Assembly (NCBI RefSeq): GCF_000305495.1
Contig: NZ_AJTN02000183.1
Coordinates: forward strand, 1-64,000
Direction: 5' to 3'
Origin: Peribacillus psychrosaccharolyticus ATCC 23296
GTDB lineage: Bacteria; Bacillota; Bacilli; Bacillales; DSM-1321
DNA length: 64,000 bases
The notes under the pieces were generated by a model that had not been told where the DNA came from, did not search any database, and saw nothing but the letters and a program-made list of their open reading frames with translations. Shown one piece after another: positions 49,720 through 59,796 of this stretch; position 1 is the stretch's first letter, and each line of letters starts with the position of its first letter. Both the position numbers and the translations under genes were made by a program.

Positions 49720-50661
49720 ATGAAACGGGTTGGAAGCTATCTTCTCGGTATTGTCATCTTTGTTTTTGTCCTTCAAGCTATGTATGAAAATGGAAAAGAA
49801 TTTATAGAGATGAAAGACCAGGATAATCAGCATATGACGGCAAAGGTCTATGGTAAGACAGTCGTTCAAGATCTTTTTGGCGGGATTAATTATTATGCGC
49901 TGCTTAAACCAGCTATCATTAATCAATCCGTTTTAACATTAAGCAATGAGGAATTCGCTAGTGTCTCAAAGGATGTTTTTAATAAATTGACAATTAATGA
50001 TTCCATTGAAGGGTTTAACCTTAATGGGAAATTTAGGACAAAAGAGGATCTTGATGAAGAATCTTATTCCTTTTATTTAGTATTCAGTTTAGCAGCCATT
50101 TATCCAGTAGGCTTTCTCCTATTTTGGTTAAATAAGATCAAGGCTGTAAGTAGATTTTTTGAGCATGCGCTGGATTCGAAGTTTCTTAAACTACCGTTAA
50201 CTATCCTTATATGGAGTGCTGTTACCATTCCTCTTCTTTATGGTGTTTTTCATTTTGGAAACATGTTAGAGAAGTCTTATGAAAACTATACAGCAGAAAA
50301 TAAAGTAGAGACTAGAGCGTTTATAACTGACAAGTATAAAATTATTAATCATAAAGGAAGTAATTCATACTATTTAACGCTAAAGTTTCACAACCATAAT
50401 AATGAGGCACTTTATTTAACAAAGAGAGTGACGAGCCATACCTATAATCGATATAGTCATTCTATAGCGATTTCGTATACAGAAGAAAACCCCTATGAGG
50501 TCTCTCTGCAGAAAATAGAACCTTTGGATATCTATCAAGTCCTGACAACTGATACTATGATTATTTATTATTTGATGTTTATTATAATCGGGCTGCTATT
50601 CTTTACTCTTATTCTTTTACGAAGAAAGAAAAAAACGGGCTCTTATTATAAAAGTAATTAA
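49720..50661 (+). CDS. Four-helix membrane protein with DUF3592-like region, unknown
   Basis: A 313-residue membrane protein: helix 1 at about 5-22, an external segment to about 120, helices at about 125-143 and 165-190, a second external segment (about 200-275; KVETRAFITDKYKIINHKGSNSYYLTLKFHNHNNEALYL), and a last helix about 283-303 with a basic tail. The second segment reads like a DUF3592 beta domain, and the first may be a diverged copy. Function unknown. ATG 49720 has GGAGGGGTG upstream. Alone and convergent with the Bce-like module. Confidence 0.7.
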   Translation: MKRVGSYLLGIVIFVFVLQAMYENGKEFIEMKDQDNQHMTAKVYGKTVVQDLFGGINYYALLKPAIINQSVLTLSNEEFASVSKDVFNKLTINDSIEGFNLNGKFRTKEDLDEESYSFYLVFSLAAIYPVGFLLFWLNKIKAVSRFFEHALDSKFLKLPLTILIWSAVTIPLLYGVFHFGNMLEKSYENYTAENKVETRAFITDKYKIINHKGSNSYYLTLKFHNHNNEALYLTKRVTSHTYNRYSHSIAISYTEENPYEVSLQKIEPLDIYQVLTTDTMIIYYLMFIIIGLLFFTLILLRRKKKTGSYYKSN

Positions 50662-50698
50662 AAAGCTCCAGAGCCATTTAGGCTTGGAGCTTTTTTGA
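50661..50698. terminator. Bidirectional terminator
   Basis: AAAAAGCTCCA pairs with TGGAGCTTTTT, with inner GCC/GGC pairing; it separates the membrane-protein gene from the convergent permease gene. Confidence 0.9.
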
Positions 50699-50699
50699 T

Positions 50700-52650
50700 T
50701 TAGAGAGAATCTTTGATTACCTTTTTATAATGAAGAACAGAGAGGATGCCGAATATGGAGTATAACCCTGTGTATAGGACCATAACAATAATCATAGGTG
50801 TCCACACCTCTGTACCGAATAAAAACCATCCTGATTGTACGGCGAAGTAACTATGAAGCAAACCGACGATAAGCGGAATCCCGAAGTTAAAGAGTTGTTT
50901 AAACTGGATACCTCTAATTAAATCACCTTGGGTAAATCCTAGCTTTCTCAGAATCGTGTAATTGCCCATTTCTTCTTGGCTTTCGTCCATCTGTTTAAAG
51001 TAAAGGATACATCCAGAGGTAATTAAGAAAGTTAATCCTAAGAATCCGACGATGAACATGATTAGACCCAAACTCATTTTTTGGTCATTCTTCACTTGTA
51101 GTTGAGAAGAGTAGGTTGGATCTTCAATCGGAAGTTTAGAGAATAATTGATTTGCTTCTTCAAGTTTTTCTTTATCGTTAATATCAATCCCAATATAGGT
51201 ATTGGAAGGTGGTTGATCCTCAGGATCACTATCTTTTTTCAAACGTTCGTATACCGTTTGGTCAACAATAATAACCACAGGGACATTAAAGTTCGTAAAA
51301 CTAGAGGAAAGAAGGGTTTTATCTCTTAAACCAAGATAGGTCTGTGGAATGACTTCAGTCTGACCTTTAAGTTCTATCATTCCGGAATCTTTAAATTGCA
51401 TCAGCTCTTGAAGCATACTGCTGTAACCGCTGAATAGGACTTCATTCTCAGTCACATCTACTCCTTTAATAGCTCGATCGCTAACTATTGGCATGGTTAA
51501 TCTAGTTGGGTTAATGTCCAATGCTAATGGTCCAGCATTGGAATCCAATATCCCTTTTATATTGACAGATGCATTGATGACTTAAATTTCATGAGCTGTA
51601 AAATCAATATGGTTTATTGTGAATGTCTCTTTTACCATGTCAGCATTCTGGACATTATCAAGGGAGAAATCTGAAGGTACATTAGATACAGCCACTTTTT
51701 CAGCCGAGTAATAAGAGATATAGGTTAATGATAAAAGCCCAATGGCAAGAGCAGACACAGTCGTGATTATAGTTAACAATAAACTATTTGATTTCATTCG
51801 GAACATGATTGAAGAAAGGGAAAGCACTTCATTAATGGATAAATATCCGTTTTTATTTTTTCGAACAATATTAAAGATAAAGCTGACAGATCCTTTATAA
51901 AATAGGTAAGTACCGATAATAACAGATCCCAATATAAAACTCATAGCCATAAAAAATTCAGACGCCGTGGAGAAGTCACTTGTAAATAATTGAGATGACA
52001 CATAATAACCAGAAATAATGAAGAGGATGCCGACTATCCCAATTGTTATTTCAACAAAGGAAACCTTCTTCACCTTTTCTTCTGTTTTTGCTTTTACGTT
52101 AAATAACGATAAAATACTTTGTCTTTTAATAAATCTGTAATTCATGAGCATAATCAACAGATAGATAACCCCAAAAACGACCAATGTTTGACTAACTGCT
52201 TGAGATGAAAATTGAAGGGCTGCAATCGATTGAACGCCTGTGACTTTGAATAAAATCATCAGAATTAATTTAGAACCGACTAATCCTCCAAAAATTCCAA
52301 GGATAACAGAACCGGAATAAAGAATAAAATTCTCTATGCTAAGGATCCGGAAGATTTTCCCCTTTGTCATTCCGATTAATTGAAATAAGCCGATTTCTTT
52401 ACTTCGCCGTTTGATAAAGATGGTGTTCGCATATAAAAGAAATATGGAAACAATCGTGACAAGTAAATAAGATGCAACCCTGATGGCAGCGCTGCCTTTG
52501 ATTGTGCCTTTTGCCTCATCCATGGAAGGGTCAAATTGCAGTGTAACAAAGGCGAAGTAAAGAGAGGTACTAAAGATTAGCGCAAAGACATAGAGCGTAT
52601 AGTTTTTAGGTTTTTTTCAGATTTCGAAAAATGAGGTGATTAATGCTCAT
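50700..52650 (-). pseudogene. BceB-type ABC permease, broken by a frameshift and an in-frame stop
   Basis: The expected start is ATG 52650 ([13 protein letters not shown]), overlapping the ATPase gene by 11 bases. The frame then fails: reading resumes one base later (NYTLYVFALIFSTSLYFAFVTLQFDPSMDEAKG), consistent with one extra A in the 7-A run near 52615. A second lesion is TAA at 51582-51584 in the same frame as the sequence beyond (TAHEI, stop, VINASVNIKGILDSNAGPLALD). The intact protein would be about 650 residues with ten helices and the large extracellular domain of Bce permeases (FtsX-like domains visible in both halves). Two independent breaks suggest decay, or homopolymer and substitution errors. 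Confidence 0.87.
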
Positions 52651-53401
52651 TTTGCACCCCTCCAAGTACGCCCTGGGTTTTTAAGATATCTTTAAAGAAT
52701 GTCTGTCTAGTTTCTTCCCCTTTCATTAACTGGGTATAAATTTGTCCATCCTTAATAAAAATGACTCGGCTGCAGTAACTAGCTGCGACAGGGTCGTGAG
52801 TGACCATAAGGATGGTAGCTTTTCTTTTTTGATTTAACTCACTCATTTTATTTAACAAATCTGTTGCGGATTTAGAATCTAATGCACCAGTGGGTTCATC
52901 CGCGAAGATAATACTAGGCTTGTGAATAAAGGCGCGTGCCGCAGAGGTCCGCTGTTTTTGACCGCCGGATATTTCACTTGGGTATTTATTACTTAACTCA
53001 AGGATTCCTAATTCCTTGGCAAGAGCATCAAAGAGCTGATTAGCTTCCTTCTTTGGCGTCTTGGTGATGGATAAGGGTAAAAGAATATTCTCTTTGACGG
53101 TCAATGTGTCTAATAGGTTGTATTCTTGAAAAATAAAACCAAGATGATTCTTACGAAACTCCGCTAATTTCTTTTCTTTCATACTCGTCATTTCTTTTCC
53201 TTCAATCATAATCGTTCCTGAGCTGATTTTATCAATGGAGGAAAGGACATTGAGCAAAGTTGTTTTTCCTGAACCGGAAGCCCCCATAATACTAACGAAT
53301 TCCCCTTTTTGTATACTAAGGTCTATTCCCTTTAACACTTCTTGTTTATTGAATTTGTTTCCAAAGCTTTTATGGATTTTCTTTGCATCTAAAATAGTCA
53401 T
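52640..53401 (-). CDS. BceA-type ABC transporter ATPase
   Basis: A 253-residue ATP-binding subunit with Walker [11 protein letters not shown]-loop [18 protein letters not shown], signature SGGQKQR and Walker [14 protein letters not shown]. It is of the MacB/BceA antimicrobial-peptide detoxification class. ATG 53401 has AAAGGAGTGAG upstream. With the kinase and regulator genes upstream it forms a complete Bce layout, but its permease partner is broken, so the module may be non-functional. Confidence 0.93.
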   Translation of the reverse strand: MTILDAKKIHKSFGNKFNKQEVLKGIDLSIQKGEFVSIMGASGSGKTTLLNVLSSIDKISSGTIMIEGKEMTSMKEKKLAEFRKNHLGFIFQEYNLLDTLTVKENILLPLSITKTPKKEANQLFDALAKELGILELSNKYPSEISGGQKQRTSAARAFIHKPSIIFADEPTGALDSKSATDLLNKMSELNQKRKATILMVTHDPVAASYCSRVIFIKDGQIYTQLMKGEETRQTFFKDILKTQGVLGGVQNEH

Positions 53402-53483
53402 CTACGCTCACTCCTTTTTTTCTATGTCCTAAGTATAAAAGGGTTGGGAATTCTTTTCCTTCGATTGTCCGAACAAAATGGAA

Positions 53484-53511
53484 AAGCATGTGACAATTCT
53501 GTCACATGCTT
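53484..53511. promoter_or_regulatory. Perfect inverted repeat: operator and/or terminator
   Basis: AAGCATGTGACA (53484-53495) and TGTCACATGCTT (53500-53511) are exact inverse complements with a 4-base loop. It contains TGACA-N4-TGTCA, like BceR-type binding sites, and lies 83 bases upstream of the ATPase gene; a TTTTCCATTTT tail on the minus strand could also end the kinase transcript. The kinase stop codon is inside it. Confidence 0.6.
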
Positions 53512-54506
53512 AAGATATTCACAAATTCATTTTTTTGGGGAAAAGTAAGAGTAAAGGATGTACCCTCTTCAAGTGTTGATTGAACATCAATCCGAATTAA
53601 GAGGGACTTTGCTGCTTTATGGGTTAGATACAGGCCCATTCCTGTTGCAGCAGTATCCCGATGATTTGTAGTTGAGGTAAAGCCTTTTTCAAAAATACGT
53701 GGTAAATCTTTTGGATTAATTCCACGCCCATAATCCTTTACCTCAAGTACAGCATGACCATCTTGCTGAAAGCTTGTCAGTACAATGTCAGAAGCGTCAC
53801 TGTATTTAATAGAGTTGGTTAAAAGCTGTCTAATGATAAAAGCCAGCCATTTCGCATCACTAAGCACTTCAGTTGTAGCTAAGTTAAGATCAAAACCAAT
53901 TCCTTTTTGAATACACCATGATTGAAGCATTTTTATCTCGTCAAATATAATCGTTTCCAAGCTAAGTCGATCAATATGCAAATCATTTTCAATAAACAAT
54001 ATCCTTCTATTATGAAGCTGTTGGTCCAGCAAAAGGTGGATGCGGAGCCATTCATACGTTAAATGAGTTTTGAGTGATCCTTTTTCTAAGCGGTCAATCA
54101 TTAAACGCATAGCCGTTAACGGAGTCTTCACTTCATGAATCCAAGTCAGCAGGTCATCTTTCTCTTGTTCTAGACTTATTTGACTTTTTGTCACTAATTC
54201 TTTCAGTAATTCGGATTGATTGTTAATACTTTCTTCGATGATTTTTTCAAAGGGACTCCCGGGCTCAGGGATATTTGTGAGATCTAGATTATCTTCTCGT
54301 TCTGCCAAGCTTTTATAAAATCGTGTTTCTTTTTTATAACGGATATATAGAAAGAGACAAAACATAAGTGTGGTTAAAACAACAATATAGAGAACAGCTG
54401 TTAATGGAATGGCTGAATCAAGATAAGTAACAAAGAGGGTAGAAAGCTGGAGAAATAGGAAAAAGAGAATCCAGCTGGCTCTTTCCAGCAAGTATTTCCT
54501 TATCAT
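53502..54506 (-). CDS. BceS-type intramembrane-sensing histidine kinase
   Basis: A 334-residue kinase with two helices (about 12-31 and 36-55) joined by only a few residues, so it has no extracellular sensor and relies on the permease for input, as in Bce systems. H-box WIHEVKTPLTAMRL, N-box NSIKYSD, DYGRGI and TGMGLYL are intact. It overlaps the regulator gene by 4 bases (ATGA). With the BceB-like permease broken its signal input should be lost. Confidence 0.92.
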   Translation of the reverse strand: MIRKYLLERASWILFFLFLQLSTLFVTYLDSAIPLTAVLYIVVLTTLMFCLFLYIRYKKETRFYKSLAEREDNLDLTNIPEPGSPFEKIIEESINNQSELLKELVTKSQISLEQEKDDLLTWIHEVKTPLTAMRLMIDRLEKGSLKTHLTYEWLRIHLLLDQQLHNRRILFIENDLHIDRLSLETIIFDEIKMLQSWCIQKGIGFDLNLATTEVLSDAKWLAFIIRQLLTNSIKYSDASDIVLTSFQQDGHAVLEVKDYGRGINPKDLPRIFEKGFTSTTNHRDTAATGMGLYLTHKAAKSLLIRIDVQSTLEEGTSFTLTFPQKNEFVNILSM

Positions 54507-55192
54507 CCTTCTGCCTCTTCAACCGCTATATAACCTTGTCCAACTTTTGTTTCAATAAAACGGCCTAAGTCAATCTCATCTAGTTTTTTTCGTAACCGAT
54601 TAACATTAACTGTCAGGGTGTTATCACTGACAAAGCGTTTATCGTCCCATAAACTGTTCATCAATTCATCTCGACTAACAATTTTATTTTTTTGATCAAT
54701 TAATTTTTTTAAGATAAACATTTCATTTTTCGTCAACTCGATTGAATTCGTTCCCAGAGTGACGATATTACTTTCGTAATCCACGGCAGCACCGCACCAC
54801 GTCTTGAGTTCTATTTTATCTGTATTGTAGTTATAAACACGACGAAGAATGGCTTGAATCTTGGCAATAAGCACATCAAAATGAAAAGGTTTCTGGATAA
54901 AATCATCTGCCCCCAGCTGCATTGACATGACAATATCGGTGGGGTGATCTCGTGAAGATAAAAAGATAATTGGAACATTGGAATGAGCGCGAATCATCCG
55001 ACACCAATGAAATCCATCGAACTTGGGCAGCTGAATATCAATAATGACAAGGTCAGGCTTATACTCGGTAAATTCCTGAAGAACTTTATTAAAATTATGT
55101 ATACCAAACACTTCATAGGACCATTGCGTTAATCGTTCTTCAATCTCATTAAAAAGAGTTGTATCATCTTCAATTAATAAAAGTTTAAACAA
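54503..55192 (-). CDS. BceR-type (OmpR family) response regulator
   Basis: A 229-residue regulator: receiver domain with EDD at about 8-10, phospho-acceptor Asp in LVIIDIQLPKFDG (about 51) and FIQKPFH; then an OmpR-type winged helix (SIELTKNEMFILKKL, NTLTVNVNRLRKKL, GQGYIAV). The TTG at 55192 gives the typical MFKLLLIEDD start and has GGTGGTGAA just upstream; GTG codons at 55204 and 55201 are alternatives. It should activate the ATPase-permease genes through the inverted repeat at 53484-53511. Confidence 0.92.
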   Translation of the reverse strand: MFKLLLIEDDTTLFNEIEERLTQWSYEVFGIHNFNKVLQEFTEYKPDLVIIDIQLPKFDGFHWCRMIRAHSNVPIIFLSSRDHPTDIVMSMQLGADDFIQKPFHFDVLIAKIQAILRRVYNYNTDKIELKTWCGAAVDYESNIVTLGTNSIELTKNEMFILKKLIDQKNKIVSRDELMNSLWDDKRFVSDNTLTVNVNRLRKKLDEIDLGRFIETKVGQGYIAVEEAEG

Positions 55193-55279
55193 ACTATTCA
55201 CCACCGTTTACTGCTTTCCTAAAGTATAGCCTAAAACCTTCTTCTGTTCTATGTGTGAATTATGAGAATCATCAATTTA

Positions 55280-55321
55280 GAAAAAAGAGGACCTCGGTCA
55301 TTGTACCGAAGTCCTCTTTTG
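55280..55321. terminator. Bidirectional terminator
   Basis: AAAAGAGGAC pairs with GTCCTCTTTT and an inner TCGGT with ACCGA; T-rich on both outer sides. It ends the acyltransferase transcript on the minus strand. Confidence 0.87.
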
Positions 55322-55338
55322 TATAGGTCGTACATACT

Positions 55339-56424
55339 TTATGCAACAACTTGTGCAGTGTCACGTGTTTGTTTTAATTTTGGAGATAATTTTTTTATGT
55401 TTCCAACAATCATTGAACCAAATGGTAATAAAGAAATCAATTTAATTATGGTTACACTTATAACTAGTCCCATGAGAAATAAGGCGAGAACTCGGGTGCT
55501 GGTATGGTTGAACCATGTAACCGTATAGGGAGCGAGGTGTCTTAGTACTTGCCAGTGCAGCAGGTAAATTCCAAAAGAATAGTTACTAATGAATTGAATG
55601 ATACGGAAATTAGGAATGAGCTGTCCCCAGGCCAAAATGACTGCGGAAAATGACAAGACAACGGGGAATAAATCCAATCTTAATGAATTGATTCGTGCAT
55701 TTCCTGATTCAAATGAAAAATAGAAATAGAGTACAGATAAAGCAGCCAGAATGAGTGTCAACCATCTATAGGTCAATAACTCCTGCTGTAGTTTCTTATA
55801 GTGTTTTCCAATGATATAAGCAATTGTAAAGTAGCCGAACCATGCGGTGAATGGTAATTTTAGAAGCGCTTGATGTTCATGTACAAAAGGAATATTCATT
55901 TTCATAAAACTTAAATGAACAGCCATTGTGAGAAGACTGACCGGAAGTAACCACTTCATTGATGGCTTAAAACGTACAACTAGATAATGTAGAACATAAA
56001 ATTGAAAAATAATGAAAATGAAATACCCTATAAAGGTACCCATTACAATATTATTGAAGATTTTAAGTTCAAGAAAGACGTTAGGGTTAAAGTATTTAGC
56101 ATTCAAAGCATCGATAATGGCAAAGGATACGAAGGGCAGGAAAATAAACTTTAATCGTTTTTGCCAAAATTGATTTGGTAATCTATCTGGATAGCGGTTA
56201 GCCAAGATTATTTCGGATAAGACGATGAAGGTCGGTGTGGCGAAACATATTATGGCCCGAAACACATCGTAATAGTCAATTTCCGGATGGCCTGCATGTC
56301 TTGAATTTAAAGTAGTACTGTGTAAAAAAACGATACATAAACAGGCAATTACTCTTAGGAGGTTCCATTCTTTAATCACGGGATATAGTTGACCTTTCCT
56401 GTTGTGTTTTTTTAAAATATTCAT
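55339..56424 (-). CDS. Membrane acyltransferase (acyltransferase-3 family)
   Basis: A 361-residue protein with about ten helices. The catalytic His motif is in NLLRVIACLCIVFLHS near residue 35; the following helices and SNYSFGIYLLHWQV near the C-terminus are those of the acyltransferase-3 family (YkrP/OatB/IcaC-like). Members O-acetylate extracellular polysaccharides or wall polymers. There is no C-terminal SGNH domain. ATG 56424; single gene. The 56425-56618 stretch upstream holds no gene that I can see. Confidence 0.88.
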   Translation of the reverse strand: MNILKKHNRKGQLYPVIKEWNLLRVIACLCIVFLHSTTLNSRHAGHPEIDYYDVFRAIICFATPTFIVLSEIILANRYPDRLPNQFWQKRLKFIFLPFVSFAIIDALNAKYFNPNVFLELKIFNNIVMGTFIGYFIFIIFQFYVLHYLVVRFKPSMKWLLPVSLLTMAVHLSFMKMNIPFVHEHQALLKLPFTAWFGYFTIAYIIGKHYKKLQQELLTYRWLTLILAALSVLYFYFSFESGNARINSLRLDLFPVVLSFSAVILAWGQLIPNFRIIQFISNYSFGIYLLHWQVLRHLAPYTVTWFNHTSTRVLALFLMGLVISVTIIKLISLLPFGSMIVGNIKKLSPKLKQTRDTAQVVA

Positions 56425-56617
56425 ATATTAAAATAACAGATATTCTAAGGGAAGACAATAATAATTAAAACATACTGAAAAGAGATTATGATAGTACTAA
56501 TGTTGTTTAGAGTCTGGCAGAACAGGGGGGGATGTGTCTGAATCTAGCAGAATCTGCTAAATATTATGGAGCTTTAAGGAATCATTGTCAGTGAAAATAG
56601 TTATTGTATAAAAATCA

Positions 56618-56652
56618 TGAAAAAAAGACTGTCTAGGAGTTCTTGACAGCCG
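56618..56652 (-). terminator. Terminator of the DUF2157/GDYXXLXY operon
   Basis: On the minus strand GGCTGTC pairs with GACAGTC around AAGAACTCCTA, followed by TTTTTTT. Confidence 0.85.
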
Positions 56653-56668
56653 AAAAAGTAAATCCTTT

Positions 56669-57205
56669 TTATTTAAAAGAAATTGTCATTAATACTGCAT
56701 TTCCATTTTTAACTTTTACCATAGCTACTGGTGCATGACCAGCCGCCGCTGCTTCCATCTCTTTTGCTTTGTCCGAAGCCGCATAAAAATTATCTAAGCC
56801 GTATTTAATTTGGAGAGATGAATTTGTTGTATCGTAGGGTATGTGTAAACGTCCTTTAAGATAGGTTCCTTTGTGAGGCTTTTCTAGCGTTACTAAAGCG
56901 GCTTCATAAAGGCCGGTGTTGTTTTGCTGCAGCTGAACATATACGTTTTTGTAATCTCCCCTGTTCTTGTTTATTAGTAATGAACGGGCAGAGTCATCGA
57001 GCAAACTGCTATCCACCGATTCTATTTCATAGTGTAAATCCACATAGCTTCCACGAAATAGATCTGTTGGGTCGACTGGAACGGTCTTTAAGTGGATCTC
57101 ATTACCAGTAACTGTCGTCCATACATGAGGGGCGGCTAGAAGTACGAGAATCAAAACGGGTATAGAAAAGACAATAAGCGGTCGAAGAAAACGATTATTT
57201 TTCAA
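56669..57205 (-). CDS. GDYXXLXY-domain membrane-anchored protein
   Basis: A 178-residue protein with one N-terminal helix (about 7-26) and an extracellular domain holding the family signature as RGSYVDLHYEI (GDYxxLxY with Ser for Asp). The function is unknown. It is always seen next to DUF2157 proteins, and here the two genes overlap by 4 bases, so they are translated together and probably form one complex. Confidence 0.87.
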   Translation of the reverse strand: MKNNRFLRPLIVFSIPVLILVLLAAPHVWTTVTGNEIHLKTVPVDPTDLFRGSYVDLHYEIESVDSSLLDDSARSLLINKNRGDYKNVYVQLQQNNTGLYEAALVTLEKPHKGTYLKGRLHIPYDTTNSSLQIKYGLDNFYAASDKAKEMEAAAAGHAPVAMVKVKNGNAVLMTISFK

Positions 57206-58254
57206 TAGTTTCCTCCCCTTTTTTTTCGCTGCTTTTCAAAAAAGAAGCCAAAGCCTAAAAGAATGATTCCACCAATAATAAAGGTGAAGGATGTGGGCAG
57301 GAATTCTAAAGAATTTAGATAATATCTGAAGATCAATGCACAAATGATCACAATACTTGTTAAACTGCCTTTTTGAATGAGGTAAAGAAGAAAGATGAAG
57401 TAGAAGAGAGAAAACCAGAGACCAAAGTCAAAGGTTAAGATAATAGCCGTGATACCATGGAGTATATGTCCTTGAATACGAGTCACTCTTTCTGCTCTTA
57501 ATGGAAGCGGGATGTATATGAGAAAAATACCCATGATAAACAATATGCCTGAGATGATAGTAGCAGAATGGTCAGGTGACAATTTTGGAACAAATTCTAG
57601 AAGGAATAACACAAAGGTGTTTATGGATAAGGCATTGATGAAAAAGGTAAGGGTAACAGGGTAGGAAAATCCTCTTAGTAAAACATATAAAGATGGTAAA
57701 AATAGAAGAATAGCAAGCGGATAAGATTTTTCATCTAGGAACATACTGCCATTGATATAGATAAAAAGCAGGATAGTAGTAAACAATAAAACCGCAGTAT
57801 CTTTTAAATACCAGCCAATAATGATTGTCCCAATTGCCCATAATAAAAATGAATTGTTAAAATTAATACTAATGTTAAACATTTGTTCTATTAGAAAAAT
57901 ACCAGCTCCAAATACTAAGATCCCAATATAATGAAGGCTTCTTGCGGTTTTAGGAAATTCCTTCGAAACAAAAACCCCGGCCGTATTGACCAATATCAAA
58001 AGCAGAATAATGATAACCAGCTTAACTGGTTTAGTCAGGTACATCCAATTGCTTGCCACAAACATTAAAACGCCTAAACCAATCAAAAGAGCTCCAATTG
58101 CTGCTAGTACAGTGATGAATGGGACATTTTTGACCTGGTAGATTGATAAAATCCGATCTGATTCCTTTTCTTCGATAAACTGTTCTTTTTTAAGGTATTT
58201 TAGTTCATGTTCTAGAAAGTCATATTGTTTTTTTGTGATTTGTCTTTTATTCAA
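57202..58254 (-). CDS. DUF2157-family polytopic membrane protein
   Basis: A 350-residue protein. A soluble N-terminal segment of about 45 residues (ITKKQYDFLEHELKYLKKEQFI) precedes about ten helices; the first, FITVLAAIGALLIGLGVLMFVASNW, is the DUF2157 hallmark. Function unknown. First gene of a two-gene operon with the GDYXXLXY protein. ATG 58254 has AGGAAGGAG upstream. Confidence 0.88.
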   Translation of the reverse strand: MNKRQITKKQYDFLEHELKYLKKEQFIEEKESDRILSIYQVKNVPFITVLAAIGALLIGLGVLMFVASNWMYLTKPVKLVIIILLLILVNTAGVFVSKEFPKTARSLHYIGILVFGAGIFLIEQMFNISINFNNSFLLWAIGTIIIGWYLKDTAVLLFTTILLFIYINGSMFLDEKSYPLAILLFLPSLYVLLRGFSYPVTLTFFINALSINTFVLFLLEFVPKLSPDHSATIISGILFIMGIFLIYIPLPLRAERVTRIQGHILHGITAIILTFDFGLWFSLFYFIFLLYLIQKGSLTSIVIICALIFRYYLNSLEFLPTSFTFIIGGIILLGFGFFFEKQRKKRGGNY

Positions 58255-58390
58255 ATTACCAACTCCTTCCTGTCGTTCTATTATACATATGATATTTGTT
58301 AAGTTACTAGTAGAAATATAAAACGTTGTCTTATCCTAATTTTACCAATATACTTTTGTTAGAGTTTGTATATTTTTAGGAGGATATAAG

Positions 58391-59656
58391 ATGCGAAAAA
58401 AAACGTTAACATTCTATTTAGGATGTATTATTTGCTTGAGTGTTAGTTTATCAGGTTGCTTAAGTAATAGTACAAGTACTACCATGCAACACCCGAAAAC
58501 CATTAAAATCGGCGTTATGTATCCTACATCTGGCGATATGGAACATGCAGGAAAAAATCAAGTAAAAGGAATTGAATTTGCGGCCAAGTTAATAAATGAA
58601 AAATATGACTTAGCCATTCCGTTGGCTAAAGGTGAAGGGCTTCCTAATCTGGGCGGAGCTAAAATAGAACTGATTATAGTAGATTCAGAAGGGTCACCTA
58701 AAGAGGCTGTGGCTAAAGCGGAAAAACTAATAACGGAAGAAAAAGCAGCGGCTATCATTGGTGCGTATGATAGTTCCAATACGGCTGCCGCATCTCAGAC
58801 TACAGAACGGTATGGTATCCCCTTCTTAAATGCGGAATCCACTTCCCATCATTTAACGGAACGGGGCTATAAATGGTTTTTTCGAACCAATGCAGATAAT
58901 GAATTGGCTGCTATGGGGGTCTTTGATTTCTTTACTCAGCTGGATGAAGATCATGCAGTAAAATCGATTGCTTTTCTTCATGATCAATCTGAAGTCAGTC
59001 AGGATTTCGCTGATGCACAAAACCGGCTGGCCGAAAAAAGTGGACGAGAAGTAGTATCAGATCGTCTAGATAGTAATCAGTTGAACTTTGGGGCGTTAAA
59101 ACTAAAAGAGGCTGATCCAGATGTGATTACGATGACGACCTTACGTTCCGCCATTCAATTTCGCCAGACTGCAAACCAACAAAGCTATTCACCCAATGCC
59201 ATGATTGGAATGAGCAGTGGACTGGAGACTAGTGAAGAAACCTTGGGGAAAGAAGCTGAGGGGTTGCTGGTAAGTGCAGGATGGAGTAAAGAGTTACTTG
59301 GGAAACCATTGATTAACAAAGTGAATGCCTTATATAAAGCAGAGACAGGTGAAGAACTATCAGGTTACACACCTCATGCTATAACAGGAATGCTCGTACT
59401 AGCTGATGCTATCAACCGAGCTGAATCAATTGATTCAGACAAAATCCGGAAAGCCTTATTGGCCACTGATTATCCGGCTGACTCACTCATCATGCCTTGG
59501 AACGGAGTGAGGTTTGATCAAGATACGCAGCAAAATAAATCGGCATCCAATGTGTTGCTGCAGGTGAAGGACGGGACGGAAAAGTTAGTATGGCCATTCG
59601 ATATAGCTACAGAGGAATTAGTGTGGCCTTTGATTCCAGCAGAGGGAGGAAGCTAA
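58391..59656 (+). CDS. LivJ-type ABC substrate-binding lipoprotein, orphan
   Basis: A 421-residue periplasmic-binding-protein type I lipoprotein. The lipobox is LSLSGCLS (Cys23 region); the mature part begins IKIGVMYPTSGDMEHAGKNQVKGIEFAAKLIN, with VDSEGSPKEAVAKAEKLITEEKAAAIIGAYDS, as in branched-chain amino acid, amide or urea receptors. No livHMGF transporter genes are near it, so it either uses a transporter elsewhere or acts as a receptor, for example for the chemoreceptor encoded convergently. ATG 58391 follows TTAGGAGGA. Confidence 0.9.
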   Translation: MRKKTLTFYLGCIICLSVSLSGCLSNSTSTTMQHPKTIKIGVMYPTSGDMEHAGKNQVKGIEFAAKLINEKYDLAIPLAKGEGLPNLGGAKIELIIVDSEGSPKEAVAKAEKLITEEKAAAIIGAYDSSNTAAASQTTERYGIPFLNAESTSHHLTERGYKWFFRTNADNELAAMGVFDFFTQLDEDHAVKSIAFLHDQSEVSQDFADAQNRLAEKSGREVVSDRLDSNQLNFGALKLKEADPDVITMTTLRSAIQFRQTANQQSYSPNAMIGMSSGLETSEETLGKEAEGLLVSAGWSKELLGKPLINKVNALYKAETGEELSGYTPHAITGMLVLADAINRAESIDSDKIRKALLATDYPADSLIMPWNGVRFDQDTQQNKSASNVLLQVKDGTEKLVWPFDIATEELVWPLIPAEGGS

Positions 59657-59745
59657 AGTAGAATTAATGTATGATTCAGTAAAGATTTATCATTCTAAAG
59701 GCTGCCACTGAATGAGACTCTTAATGATATGAGTTCAGATAATAT

Positions 59746-59778
59746 TAAAGGGTCCTTCTATTAGAAGGTCCCTTTTAT
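59746..59778. terminator. Bidirectional terminator
   Basis: AAAGGGTCCTTC pairs with GAAGGTCCCTTT (one T-T mismatch), followed by TTTAT; A-rich on the other side. Confidence 0.82.
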
Positions 59779-59796
59779 AACGGCTAGCGCTAAATT

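Noticed and set aside
51582-51584. Recoding of TAA in this genome (two in-frame TAA codons, here and at 25628)
   Set aside because: Dozens of other genes in the window end normally at TAA, so reassignment is not credible; mutation or sequence error is simpler.
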